A DNA stretch of 37,899 bases from Nitrospiraceae bacterium (GTDB lineage Bacteria > Nitrospirota > Thermodesulfovibrionia > UBA6902). How positions within the stretch are numbered: position 1 is the stretch's first letter; every line of letters begins with the position of its first letter. The stretch spans positions 1 to 37,899 of the forward strand of contig QZJG01000022.1 of NCBI GenBank assembly GCA_003599275.1, in the 5' to 3' direction. The notes under the pieces are model-generated. The model was not told the DNA's origin. It worked only from the letters and a program-made list of their open reading frames with translations, and searched no databases. The translations under genes were made by a program, and so were the position numbers. Positions 8,147 through 16,081 of this stretch are shown in pieces.

Positions 8147-11100
8147 ATGATAGCTAAGATAATCGAATACAGCGCGCGGAACAAGTTCATAATCTTTCTG
8201 CTTGTCGGGTTCCTTTGTATCTGGGGATACTGGGCATTAAAGCAGACTCCGCTTGACGCCATCCCCGACCTTAGCGACACGCAGGTAATTATCTTTACGG
8301 AATGGCCCGGCAGAAGCCCTGACCTTATTGAAGACCAGATAACCTATCCTATAACATCGACCCTTCTTGCTGCTCCTAAAGTCCAGGTGGTGCGGGGGTT
8401 TTCGTTTTTAGGCACTTCTTTTATTTATGCGATATTCGAGGAAGGCACGGACATCTATTGGGCCAGAAGCAGGGTCCTCGAATATCTTCAGGCTGTAAAG
8501 AGCAAGCTCCCTGTCGATGCGAATCCGGTGCTCGGTCCTGACGCCACAAGCGTGGGATGGGGTTTTTCGTATGCGGTGGTTGACGAAACAGGGCAGCACG
8601 ATCTCTCAAATCTCAGGTCGGTACAGGACTATAATATTAAGCTCGCGCTCGAAAGCGTTCCCGGCGTATCGCAGGTGGCGAGCATCGGCGGCTTTGTGAA
8701 GCAGTATCAGGTCACTGTAGACCCCAACAGGCTTCTTGCATACAACATCCCGATAACAACCGTCATGGAGGCGATAAAAAAGAGCAATCGGGATGTTGAG
8801 GGAAGGGTGCTGGAATTCTCCGGCATCGAGTACATGATCAGGGGAAGAGGGTATATAAAAACACTCGATGACCTGAAAAATGTCCCTGTAGCAACCAATG
8901 GGATCGGGACCCCCGTCTTTTTGAAAGATATTGCAAATGTGCAAATCGGCCCGGAGATAAGAAGAGGAATTGCAGAGCTTGACGGAAAAGGCGAGGTGGC
9001 CGGCGGCATCGTTGTTGTCCGTTTCGGCGAGAATGTCCTCAATGTGATCGAGAGGGTCAAAGAGAAGATCAAAAACGATATTGAACCGAGCCTTCCAAAA
9101 GGTATGAAGATCGTCACGACCTATGACAGGTCCGACCTCATACACCGGTCTATCGACACGCTCAAAGAGGAGATTGTAAAACTTTCAATTGCCGTGAGCG
9201 CTGTGTGCATCATCTTTTTGTTCCATCTGCCGAGCGCCCTTGTGGTTATACTGACACTCCCGATAGCGATCATTATTTCCTTTATATGTATGTACTATCT
9301 GGGAGTAACTTCAAACATCATGAGCTTAAGCGGCATCGCCATCGCTATCGGCGCAATGGTGGACGCCTCGATCATCATGGTGGAGAATGCGCATAAAAAG
9401 TTAGAAGAGTGGGAACATGCAGAAAGAACACAGAGCACAGAACATAGAACACAGACAAGAACCAACGTCATCATCGAGGCGGCAAAGGAAGTCGGCCCTT
9501 CGCTGTTCTTTTCCCTTCTCGTCATTACAGTCGGTTTCCTCCCTGTCTTCACGCTTCAGGCGCAGGCAGGACGGCTGTTTAAGCCGCTGGCATACACAAA
9601 GACCTTTGCGATGCTGTTCTCTTCATTCCTCGCTGTGACCATCACTCCCGTTCTCATGACGATATTTATTCATGACAGGATACCAGTATTGAGCAAATTG
9701 CCGGTCATCAAATATTTGTTCCTGATATATCCGGAGGAGAAACATCCCGTCAGCGCAATCCTTCACAAACTATATGGACCAGTGGCCGCTCTTGCGCTGC
9801 GATTTAAAAAACTTGTTATTCTGATAGCCGTAATAATCATGGCGCTGACCGCTTATCCCTTTCTGAAGCTCGGCACCGAATTCATGCCCCCGCTTTATGA
9901 AGGGACGCTCTTTTACATGCCTGTCACCGTGCCGGCCGCCTCTATTTCAGAAGTCACAAAGCTTATTCAGCTTCAGGACAAATTAATAATGCAGGTCCCC
10001 GAAGTTGCGCAGGTATTCGGAAAGGCAGGAAGGGCGGAGACCGCTACAGACCCCGCGCCGCTTGAGATGTTTGAAACCGTGATAAATTTAAAGCCCGAAT
10101 CGGAATGGCGTGAAGGCATGACCGTTGAGGGGCTGAAAAATGAACTGAACGATGCATTGTCCATACCCGGCGTTGCCAATTCATTCACCATGCCGATCAA
10201 GGCGCGTATCGACATGCTTTCCACAGGCATAAGGACGCCGGTCGGGATCAAGGTCATGGGCCCGAATATCGAAGAGATTGAGCGGATAGGGATGGAGATT
10301 GAAAACGTTGTAAAGGACATCAAGGGCACCCGGAGCGCCTATGCGGAAAGGGTGACCACGGGATATTTCCTGGATTTCAATATACGGCGCGCGGAAGCCG
10401 CGAGATACGGGATAAATGTTGACGACATTCAGGAAGTGGTGCAGACGGCTGTCGGCGGAATGCCGGTGACCACTACTATTGAAGGAAGAGAGAGATATAC
10501 GGTAAATATCAGGTATTCGAGAGAACTGCGAGATACTATAGAAAAATTAAAGAGGGTCCTTGTGCCGGTGATGGGGCAAGGGGCAAAGGAAATGGGTCAA
10601 GGGTCAGGAGGAATGGGCACTTTTTCAACTCTTAACTCTCAACTCTCAACTCCTGACTCTTTACAGGTCCCTCTCGGCGAGCTTGTCGATATGAAGATCG
10701 TCAAAGGCCCTACCGCGATAAAGAGCGAAGAAGGGCTTCTGGCGGCATACGTCTATATTGATTTTTCAGGACGCGATGTCGGCGGTTACGTTGAGGAGGC
10801 GAAGCATCACGTTTCACAGGCAGTCAAAGTGCCTGACGGCTACCGCCTTGAATGGAGCGGCGAGTATGAATACCTTGTGAAAACCCAGGAAAGGCTGAAG
10901 ATGGTCATCCCGTTAACAGCGCTCATTATCTTCGTCCTTATATTTCTCAACACAAAATCAGTCACAAAAACAATGATAGTCCTTCTTGCCGTGCCGTTTT
11001 CCCTTGTCGGCTCCTTCTGGTTTTTATATCTTCTCAACTACAACATGAGCATAGCCGTGTGGGTCGGCATAATTGCGCTTGCCGGTTTGGACGCCGAAAC

Positions 11101-11422
11101 AGGTGTCATAATGCTCCTTTATCTTGAGCTCGCCTATGAGAAATGGAAATCCGATGGGAAACTGAACAACATAAGCGACCTGAAGGACGCGATAATGTAC
11201 GGCGCAGTGAAGAGGATACGTCCAAAGATCATGACCGTCAGCGTTATTCTTGCGGGATTAATTCCCATCATGTTCAGCCACGGCGCGGGGTCCGATGTCA
11301 TGAAGCGCATAGCCGCTCCGATGGTCGGAGGCGTCGTCACTTCGACGATCCTTGAGCTGATTATCTATCCTGCGATTTATATGATATGGAAGGGAAGAAA
11401 GTTCGGGAAGCAGGTTCCGTAA
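8147..11422 (+). CDS. CusA/CzcA-type heavy-metal efflux RND pump
   Basis: The 1091-residue product is an inner-membrane proton-driven RND transporter. It starts IIEYSARNKFIIFLLVGFL (TM1), has the LDAIPDLSDTQVIIFTEWPG segment, and the TM4 charge motif GAMVDASIIMVENAH of the heavy-metal branch. Three methionines stand in the contexts LFYMPVTVP, APLEMFETV and RIDMLSTGI. These are the segments that carry the three-methionine copper/silver site of E. coli CusA, favouring Cu(I)/Ag(I) over Zn/Co. Two loops carry in-frame repeat-derived insertions (9417-9463 and 10571-10665), which explain the length above the usual 1030-1050. The start codon is preceded by a repeat, not a good ribosome site. Confidence 0.96.
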   Translation: MIAKIIEYSARNKFIIFLLVGFLCIWGYWALKQTPLDAIPDLSDTQVIIFTEWPGRSPDLIEDQITYPITSTLLAAPKVQVVRGFSFLGTSFIYAIFEEGTDIYWARSRVLEYLQAVKSKLPVDANPVLGPDATSVGWGFSYAVVDETGQHDLSNLRSVQDYNIKLALESVPGVSQVASIGGFVKQYQVTVDPNRLLAYNIPITTVMEAIKKSNRDVEGRVLEFSGIEYMIRGRGYIKTLDDLKNVPVATNGIGTPVFLKDIANVQIGPEIRRGIAELDGKGEVAGGIVVVRFGENVLNVIERVKEKIKNDIEPSLPKGMKIVTTYDRSDLIHRSIDTLKEEIVKLSIAVSAVCIIFLFHLPSALVVILTLPIAIIISFICMYYLGVTSNIMSLSGIAIAIGAMVDASIIMVENAHKKLEEWEHAERTQSTEHRTQTRTNVIIEAAKEVGPSLFFSLLVITVGFLPVFTLQAQAGRLFKPLAYTKTFAMLFSSFLAVTITPVLMTIFIHDRIPVLSKLPVIKYLFLIYPEEKHPVSAILHKLYGPVAALALRFKKLVILIAVIIMALTAYPFLKLGTEFMPPLYEGTLFYMPVTVPAASISEVTKLIQLQDKLIMQVPEVAQVFGKAGRAETATDPAPLEMFETVINLKPESEWREGMTVEGLKNELNDALSIPGVANSFTMPIKARIDMLSTGIRTPVGIKVMGPNIEEIERIGMEIENVVKDIKGTRSAYAERVTTGYFLDFNIRRAEAARYGINVDDIQEVVQTAVGGMPVTTTIEGRERYTVNIRYSRELRDTIEKLKRVLVPVMGQGAKEMGQGSGGMGTFSTLNSQLSTPDSLQVPLGELVDMKIVKGPTAIKSEEGLLAAYVYIDFSGRDVGGYVEEAKHHVSQAVKVPDGYRLEWSGEYEYLVKTQERLKMVIPLTALIIFVLIFLNTKSVTKTMIVLLAVPFSLVGSFWFLYLLNYNMSIAVWVGIIALAGLDAETGVIMLLYLELAYEKWKSDGKLNNISDLKDAIMYGAVKRIRPKIMTVSVILAGLIPIMFSHGAGSDVMKRIAAPMVGGVVTSTILELIIYPAIYMIWKGRKFGKQVP
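9417..9463 (+). repeat. In-frame AACACAG/AACATAG word repeat in the pump gene
   Basis: The word (A/G)AACA(C/T)AG(A/C) occurs about four times in 40 bases and encodes AERTQSTEHRTQTRTN. It sits in the cytoplasmic loop after the TM4 motif, where CusA homologues vary in length. It shares its unit with 7301-7329. Confidence 0.65.
10571..10665 (+). repeat. In-frame insertion of GGGCAAGG and CTCAACTCT word repeats in the pump gene
   Basis: The first half repeats ATGGGGCAAGGGGCAAAG-like units. The second half repeats AACTCTCAACTCTCAACTCC. Together they encode about 30 residues rich in Gly, Gln and Ser (MGQGAKEMGQGSGGMG, then STLNSQLSTPDS), placed between KRVLVPV and QVPLGELVD. These two segments are normally only a few residues apart in the periplasmic domain of CusA-type pumps. 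Confidence 0.75.
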
Positions 11423-11470
11423 ACCAGCGCAGCAGCATTTCACTTGCCTCCCGCCTCAAAGGCTTTTGCA

Positions 11471-11797
11471 TTAAGCCCCCAGAAGCCGCTGCTGTAAGAG
11501 GTCTTCGCAGTTGCGGCGTCCGTCAAGGACAGCGTGAATGAAAACTGTTTTACCCCTCATTTCATAGACAATGCGGTAGGGCTTAAAGAATATCTCCCTG
11601 AAATCGGATATTCCCCACCGCTGCAGCTCAGAGGGGAAGCTGCCCCGCGCCGGCATTGTTTCAAGGGCGGTCATTGCTTTATGTAAGTTGTCGAGCAGAT
11701 GCTCCGCCTTTGCAGGGGAATCATTAATCGCAACGTAGCGGTAAATTGCGTAAAGGTCTTCTGATGCAATATTGTCAATGCGGACTTCGTATTTCAT
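11471..11797 (-). CDS. RelE/ParE-family toxin
   Basis: The 108-residue product has the ParE/RelE fold pattern: MKYEVRIDNIASEDLYAIYRYVAIND with the N-terminal strand and helix, then RWGISDFREIFFKPYRIVYEMRGKTVFIHAVLDGRRN, the typical C-terminal beta-sheet. ParE-type toxins poison gyrase and RelE-type toxins cut mRNA on the ribosome; the sequence alone does not decide which. Its ATG overlaps the antitoxin stop by four bases, the usual antitoxin-first arrangement. The gene is on the minus strand, facing the end of the pump gene with a 48-base gap. Confidence 0.88.
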   Translation of the reverse strand: MKYEVRIDNIASEDLYAIYRYVAINDSPAKAEHLLDNLHKAMTALETMPARGSFPSELQRWGISDFREIFFKPYRIVYEMRGKTVFIHAVLDGRRNCEDLLQQRLLGA

Positions 11798-12078
11798 GGC
11801 TTCCCGGCAGAGCGTGTCTTCTTTTTTAATTTTGCAAAGGCCTGACGTATTGGTTTATGCCTGCCTTCAAGCATATCCTTTCTTCCCATTGCCAGCAGCT
11901 TCAGCATGGCCATGCTTTCGCGGTCTTTTTCATATTCTTTCAGGTCCTGAATTATTACCCGCGCTTCTCCGTTTACGGTCACGACAACAGGATTGCCGGT
12001 CTCGGCTATTTCGCTGATTATTTCCGAGGCGTGAGATTTGATGTGGCTTATAGGTTTGACGGCCGTGCTCAGTTTCAT
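11794..12078 (-). CDS. Phd/YefM-family antitoxin
   Basis: The 94-residue product begins MKLSTAVKPISHIKSHASEIISEIAETGNPVVVTVNGEARVII, which is the Phd/YefM DNA-binding domain in full. The lysine-rich C-terminal tail should wrap the toxin. A strong AAAGGAGGAG ribosome site lies just upstream of the ATG. Upstream is a palindrome (12106-12124) suited to autoregulation. It pairs with the overlapping toxin gene downstream. Confidence 0.9.
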   Translation of the reverse strand: MKLSTAVKPISHIKSHASEIISEIAETGNPVVVTVNGEARVIIQDLKEYEKDRESMAMLKLLAMGRKDMLEGRHKPIRQAFAKLKKKTRSAGKP

Positions 12079-12105
12079 TGACTCCTCCTTTGAAAGGGCT
12101 TAATA

Positions 12106-12124
12106 TAGACTGTATTTTAGTCTA
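12106..12124 (-). promoter_or_regulatory. Candidate operator of the Phd/ParE module
   Basis: TAGACT and AGTCTA are perfect 6-bp arms around a 7-base AT-rich centre, 28 bases upstream of the antitoxin ATG. On the minus strand a TTGAGC lies just upstream, and TCTATA or TATATT lies 17 or 19 bases downstream of it. The dyad would therefore occupy the promoter spacer. Phd/YefM antitoxins typically bind such short dyads; binding here is inferred. Confidence 0.5.
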
Positions 12125-12291
12125 CAGCTCAAGTACGCAAATTGCAACACAAAAAACTATCTCCGGCTGTTCAAGATTCCAGCCTTCGGCCTGAGCGCTG
12201 TTATCGGCATTTGAAAACCGATTGTCGAAAGGGTGTCTTCAACTGACAATAACTGTTCTGTGGCGGTAAATGTGGCGGCAAGGAATTGGTT

Positions 12292-12370
12292 TTGTAGGGG
12301 CAATCCCTTGTGGTTGCCCTGGTTTTCGTGGTTGGCCGAATACAGGGCGGGCACAAGACCCGCCCTACAA
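12292..12370. repeat. Palindromic GTAGGGGCAA...CCCTACAA element
   Basis: Outer arms TTGTAGGG (12292-12299) and CCCTACAA (12363-12370) flank two internal hairpins. One pairs GGGCAA with TTGCCC around 12298-12319, and the other pairs GGGCGGG with CCCGCCC around 12345-12366. This accounts for most of the structure in the 346-base stretch between the two toxin-antitoxin modules (12079-12424). The rest (12125-12291) shows no convincing gene. Confidence 0.7.
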
Positions 12371-12424
12371 CATTTTTCTCCACCAGAATAACCGCCGCTG
12401 AGGACATTACATCGTCTTTTATGT

Positions 12425-12847
12425 TCATGAAGGGACGTCTTCGATCCAGAGGATGTGTTTTTTCAATGGAGTTGCCTTGAGCGAATTATAAAGTTTGAGA
12501 TCGGCGGTGACCATGCGGCAATCATTTTTTACGGCAAGGGCAACATAGAGAGTATCGTAGAAAGATCGTTTTGTGCGGCATGCGATATCAAACGCCTCCA
12601 CAGCAAGCTGGGACGTGTCCCAGACTTTTATGGAAAGCGCCTGTAATTCACTCAAAATAGTAACAGCTTTGCCATGAGTACACTCAGAGCGCAGGACATA
12701 TTTCCATAAGATATTGCCTGTTTCCGCAAACAGGAGGTCAGGGCAGTGAAGTGAAACAGCGAGAAGAGGCAAGCGGGCGGCGTGGATGCTATGCTCTTCA
12801 GGAAGATACCATTTTATTGCAACGCTGGCATCAATTACATATTCCAT
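12425..12847 (-). CDS. PIN-domain ribonuclease toxin (VapC-like)
   Basis: The 140-residue product has the PIN acidic set: D6 in VIDASVAIKW, E42 in LLFAETGN, D98 in SFYDTLYVALA and D116 in MVTADLKLYN. These would bind Mg2+ for RNA cleavage. The length is typical for VapC. Its start overlaps the last base of the antitoxin stop, so the two are co-translated. A second toxin-antitoxin pair lies within 350 bases in the same direction. Confidence 0.92.
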   Translation of the reverse strand: MEYVIDASVAIKWYLPEEHSIHAARLPLLAVSLHCPDLLFAETGNILWKYVLRSECTHGKAVTILSELQALSIKVWDTSQLAVEAFDIACRTKRSFYDTLYVALAVKNDCRMVTADLKLYNSLKATPLKKHILWIEDVPS

Positions 12848-13080
12848 TATCGGTCCCGGTCTTCACGTATCAACTTAACGCTGTCTGAAAACTTTTTGTC
12901 TCCAAAACTCTCCCTTATCTTTTTCGCCCGTTTCATTGCTTCTCCCCATGTAGCCGACTGCGCGGCCTCTTCCAGAATAGATTTGGCCTCGCCCTGAAGC
13001 GAGCGTTTATGCTGTTTGGCCCGGTCCTTAAGGCGTTTGATGGTTTCGGGTTCAATGTCCCTTACAAGTATTTGAGCCAT
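12847..13080 (-). CDS. FitA/VapB-like ribbon-helix-helix antitoxin
   Basis: The 77-residue product starts MAQILVRDIEPETIKRLKDRAKQHKRSLQGEAKSILEEA, the FitA-like ribbon-helix-helix domain. A charged tail that should contact the PIN toxin follows. AAGGAGG is 7 bases before the ATG. Upstream, a GCTATCA direct repeat (11-base spacing, within 13103-13121) is a possible operator. It forms a toxin-antitoxin unit with the PIN gene. Confidence 0.88.
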   Translation of the reverse strand: MAQILVRDIEPETIKRLKDRAKQHKRSLQGEAKSILEEAAQSATWGEAMKRAKKIRESFGDKKFSDSVKLIREDRDR

Positions 13081-13102
13081 TGCTTGCCTCCTTATTAATT
13101 AG

Positions 13103-13121
13103 TGATAGCATTATGATAGCA
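13103..13121 (-). promoter_or_regulatory. Possible operator direct repeat upstream of the VapBC-like module
   Basis: TGATAGCA occurs twice with 11-base spacing about 25 bases upstream of the antitoxin ATG. Ribbon-helix-helix antitoxins often bind repeated half-sites about one helical turn apart. No confirmed promoter hexamers accompany it. Confidence 0.35.
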
Positions 13122-13192
13122 AATTGATTTGCCTGTCGCAACTCTATTCCGCATGGTGTCAGTGTGTATTGGAATTTATAGCAAGGTGGGCA

Positions 13193-13384
13193 TTATCTTC
13201 TGTTGTACTTCACGGCGTTGTCTTTGGAGAGGTCTACAGGGTATTTCTTTTCATTGAGGGCGATTTTGGCAAGGGCTTCTTTTTCGATATCGATGTTTAA
13301 TTTGTCGGCGAGACGGATGAGATAGATAAAGACATCCGCGATCTCTTCTCTCGTTGCCGAAGCCGTTGGCGCAAGTGTCATTGT
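13193..13384 (-). pseudogene. 3' remnant of a MazG-like nucleotide pyrophosphohydrolase
   Basis: The frame encodes ATREEIADVFIYLIRLADKLNIDIEKEALAKIALNEKKYPVD. This is the C-terminal half of the small MazG-like pyrophosphohydrolases (usually about 100-115 residues). It includes the second metal-ligand helix EExADV and the final NxKKYP segment. The N-terminal half with the EExxE motif is absent. Upstream in the same direction, the sequence switches in a different frame to the beginning of a restriction-type helicase. This is a deletion or recombination junction, not a complete gene, and the enzyme should be inactive. Confidence 0.75.
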
Positions 13385-13553
13385 ATGGTTTATGCAAATT
13401 GCCGAATGTGCTTTGGACCCAGTTCAGAGAATGTTTTAAATTCTCAGGCAGCGCCTTCCTTGCGGTTTCAATGGCGTCTCTGGTTTCTCGCCCCGTCTGG
13501 AAGAATCTCTTTAATTCTCCTACGACCTTTATCTGGTAATTTTTGAGGAGCAC
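13380..13553 (-). pseudogene. 5' remnant of a type III restriction/DEAD-type helicase (Res-like)
   Basis: From a GTG at 13553 the frame reads LLKNYQIKVVGELKRFF and continues ETARKALPENLKHSLNWVQSTFGNLHKPYND. This is the characteristic N-terminus of type III restriction Res subunits, which is followed in intact proteins by 'LKNYQ..vv..L..f....' and then the helicase motifs. The similarity stops at about 13380, where MazG-like sequence begins in another frame. All helicase and nuclease motifs are lost. The open frame continues to 13251 only as a non-homologous tail. Confidence 0.65.
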
Positions 13554-13555
13554 TG

Positions 13556-13780
13556 TTATTTTTGCCCTTCAGCTTTTATAAAGTTAAAAACATCTGAAGT
13601 CTTCCAGACGGTTATAGTGCCTGCCGCTGAACTCTTTTCCGGGGATGCTTTCGAGATGATATTTCTTCTCTGTCTTTGCAGGATCAATGCCCTGCCTGCC
13701 ACCTCAAAACTCTTCCCCGACTCTTTTGCCTTTGGAAAGAGATTAAAGAGAAAATCGTCTGTTTTGTGGATGATGGGCAT
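13556..13780 (-). CDS. Hypothetical small protein upstream of the Res remnant
   Basis: About 74 residues, starting PIIHKTDDFLFNLFPKAKE and ending VWKTSDVFNFIKAEGQK, if the ATG at 13780 is used (an ATG at 13813 adds 11). I do not recognise the family. It stops 2 bases before the GTG of the Res-like remnant, an operon-like spacing, so it may be the companion of the lost restriction gene. No good Shine-Dalgarno is visible. It could also be a decayed fragment. The downstream end of aroKB lies 45 bases beyond its start. Confidence 0.4.
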   Translation of the reverse strand: MPIIHKTDDFLFNLFPKAKESGKSFEVAGRALILQRQRRNIISKASPEKSSAAGTITVWKTSDVFNFIKAEGQK

Positions 13781-13824
13781 GGTTGTCTTGCCTGGTGAAA
13801 ATATTACACTCAAAAGAGGTCGTT

Positions 13825-15414
13825 TTAGGCAGACGACGGGGAGAGCATGACCTTTTTAATCTCTTCCATGTCAACGCTGTCCACTATCCTGGCTTTGCCT
13901 ATGGACTCCGGAAGGATGAACCTGATATTGCCTGCCTTGACCTTTTTATCAAGCTCCATGGCGGAAATGAGATCGGAGGGATTTATTCCATCGGGGATTG
14001 AGCCCGGCAGTTTGTATAATTCGACGAGGTCCCTGATCCGCCCCGCCTCTCTTTTTTTGAAGATACCCATCTTGACCGCGAGGTCCGCTGCGGCGCACAT
14101 GCCGATCGCAACGGCCTCTCCGTGAAGATATTTTTTATAACCGGTGACGGTTTCAACGGCATGCCCGATGGTATGCCCGAAATTCAATATCGCGCGCAGG
14201 CCCGCCTCGCGTTCATCTTTTGATACAACCCCGGCCTTGATCTCGCAGGACCGTTTTATTATATGGATGATACCGTCTCCAAGAGAAAGGATATCTCCCA
14301 TGGTGTTTTCAAGATATTCAAAAAGTTTCCTGTCGGAGATCACGCCGTATTTGATTATTTCTGCCATGCCTGCGGAAAATTCCCCTTTCGGCAAGGTCAT
14401 CAAGGTATCGACGTCGATAAGTACGAGCGAGGGCTGATAGAATGCGCCTATCATATTTTTACCCAGAGGATGGTTTACCCCGGTCTTGCCTCCCACGGAG
14501 CTGTCGACCTGGGCAAGGAGCGTGGTCGGCACCTGCACATACCTGATGCCTCTCATGTAGGTAGACGCCACAAAACCGGTCATATCGCCTACAACTCCCC
14601 CGCCAAAGGCCATGAGCAGTCCGTCCCGGTCAAACCTTGCCTTGAGAAGCTCTCCGTAGATATGGTACGTCCATGTGAAATCCTTGTACTCTTCTCCGTC
14701 GGGGATGAGGATGATCTCCGGCGTTATGCCGTATTCGCTCAGGGATTTGAGCACTCTTTCCTTATAAAGCGGGAATACCGTTTCGTTGCTCACAATCGCG
14801 ACCTTTGAGGGCCGGAACTCTTTCAGCCTGAGTCCGAGTTTGCCGAGGAGCTTGCTGCCGATAAGGATATCGTAACTTCTCTCTTTCAGGGCAACGGTCA
14901 CGATCTGCGCATCGAGACCTAACATCTCGATTATCTCCTGGGCGGTCTCCTCCGGAGTTATATAATTTGTATCCACAGAGGCGTCGGCCTGTCCGTAAAG
15001 CGGCAGCCTTTCCGTAAGGAGTTTGTTGATCTCCTTGAGCGGCTCTTCGACTTCAAGCAGCGGGCGCTTACCGCCTTCCGTCATAACGCGTTTAAGGACA
15101 ATCTCGGGGGCCGCCTTCAGCCAGATGATAAATCCCCTCCGGCCCAGGTTCTCCACATTCTTTCTGTTTTTAATAACGCCGCCGCCTGTGGCGATCACGA
15201 CGTTGTTTGTCTTCGATACCTCTTCGATTACTGCCTGTTCAAGTTTGCGGAAATAGTCTTCGCCTTTTTTCTTGAATATGATCGAAATCGGCGTGCCCTC
15301 GCGCTCTTCGATCAGCGAATCGGTATCAATGAACCGGCAGCCGAGCTTCCGGCTCAGCTCCCGGCCGACAGAGGTCTTTCCGGTCCCCATAAAGCCTGTC
15401 AGAACGATTTTCAA
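13825..15414 (-). CDS. aroKB: Bifunctional shikimate kinase / 3-dehydroquinate synthase
   Basis: The 529-residue fusion carries two steps of the shikimate pathway. Residues 1-170 are shikimate kinase, with Walker A GFMGTGKT at 7-14, the FIDTDSLIEE substrate segment, and VVIATGGGVIKNRKN. Residues about 175-529 are dehydroquinate synthase (DHQ formation from DAHP), with IPDGEEYKDF, MAFGGGVVGDMTGFVASTYMRG, VPTTLLAQVDSSVGGKTGVN and ILNFGHTIGHAVE, holding the NAD and Zn ligands. I chose the TTG at 15414 (initiating KIVLTGFMG), preceded by AGAGAGGG 6 bases upstream. The frame stays open to 15651, but that extension runs through a palindromic repeat. Its position downstream of nothing else in the pathway means it is not in a local aro operon. 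Confidence 0.96.
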   Translation of the reverse strand: MKIVLTGFMGTGKTSVGRELSRKLGCRFIDTDSLIEEREGTPISIIFKKKGEDYFRKLEQAVIEEVSKTNNVVIATGGGVIKNRKNVENLGRRGFIIWLKAAPEIVLKRVMTEGGKRPLLEVEEPLKEINKLLTERLPLYGQADASVDTNYITPEETAQEIIEMLGLDAQIVTVALKERSYDILIGSKLLGKLGLRLKEFRPSKVAIVSNETVFPLYKERVLKSLSEYGITPEIILIPDGEEYKDFTWTYHIYGELLKARFDRDGLLMAFGGGVVGDMTGFVASTYMRGIRYVQVPTTLLAQVDSSVGGKTGVNHPLGKNMIGAFYQPSLVLIDVDTLMTLPKGEFSAGMAEIIKYGVISDRKLFEYLENTMGDILSLGDGIIHIIKRSCEIKAGVVSKDEREAGLRAILNFGHTIGHAVETVTGYKKYLHGEAVAIGMCAAADLAVKMGIFKKREAGRIRDLVELYKLPGSIPDGINPSDLISAMELDKKVKAGNIRFILPESIGKARIVDSVDMEEIKKVMLSPSSA

Positions 15415-15474
15415 GATATACCCTCTCTGAAAGTTAAATATAATAATACCAGAATTTTTGTTTTTAGGGGCTAA

Positions 15475-15671
15475 CAGGTTGCTGAAAAAGTCGGTTTTCA
15501 GTGTCATTGCGAGGAACGTTAGTGACGAAGCAATCTCAAACATATTGATTACTATAGAAGCGGATTGCTTCACGGAGTTTACCCGGAGCGTAAAGACGAG
15601 ATTCTTCGCTTCGCTCAGAATGACCCGCGAAGGGTCCGCAATGACAGCCAAAATACATTTTCAGCAACCTG
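15475..15671. repeat. Nested palindromic element (TTTTCAGCAACCTG arms, GTCATTGCG core)
   Basis: Outer 14-bp perfect arms lie at 15475-15488 (CAGGTTGCTGAAAA) and 15658-15671. Inside are TGTCATTGCG (15502-15511) with CGCAATGACA (15637-15646), and further inside GAAGCAATC (15527-15535) with GATTGCTTC (15563-15571). The second and third layers match the element at 26244-26337 and the core of the one at 4892-4986. It lies between aroKB and the two-CW gene, and no ORF in it is credible. Confidence 0.85.
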
Positions 15672-15769
15672 CTAAAGTTTTTCCTTTAATTTGCCGACAA
15701 GAGGGGCAAAGAACATATCCTTTTAAAGGAGGTCATAGTTTTTTTTAACTTAACTCAGGAGGAATAAGG

Positions 15770-16081
15770 ATGGCAAAGTTAAATTGCTGGGAATTCAAGA
15801 AATGCGGAAGAGAACCAGGTGGTGTAAAGACCAAGGAGATGGGAATCTGTCCTGCTTCCACGGAAGCGGGTTGCGCCGGATTGAACGGCGGCAAGAATGC
15901 GGGCCGCATGTGCTGGGCCATTGCAGGTACTTTCTGCGGAGGAAAGGTGCAGGGTGATTTTGCGCAGAAGTCCGTGTCCTGCATGTCCTGTGAGTTCTTC
16001 AAGGCAGTCAAACAGGATGAGGGCGCAGACAAGTTCGTCCTGCTGAAACCGGGGCAGAAATACGCGGCTGCCGCAAAATAG
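15770..16081 (+). CDS. Two-CW domain cysteine-rich small protein
   Basis: The 103-residue soluble protein has eight cysteines (6, 12, 27, 35, 48, 56, 71, 74). They sit in the pattern NCWEFKKCGRE...CPAS...CAG...MCWAIAGTFCGGKVQGDFAQK...CMSC, which is the two-CW architecture. No signal peptide is present, so it is cytoplasmic. Eight Cys in CxxC and spaced pairs suggest zinc, iron-sulfur or redox chemistry, but no function is established that I know of. A strong AGGAGG ribosome site precedes the ATG. The same motif set is embedded in the histidine kinase at 17379-20162, suggesting a functional link. The gene is separated from the next by a structured 316-base gap. Confidence 0.85.
   Translation: MAKLNCWEFKKCGREPGGVKTKEMGICPASTEAGCAGLNGGKNAGRMCWAIAGTFCGGKVQGDFAQKSVSCMSCEFFKAVKQDEGADKFVLLKPGQKYAAAAK

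Noticed and set aside
12157..12428. Minus-strand ORFs between the toxin-antitoxin modules
   Set aside because: They run through the palindromic element, lack ribosome sites and show no recognisable domain.
15415..15651. N-terminal extension of the AroKB frame
   Set aside because: The extra 79 codons run through a palindromic repeat, and a ribosome site precedes the TTG at 15414, where shikimate kinase homology begins.
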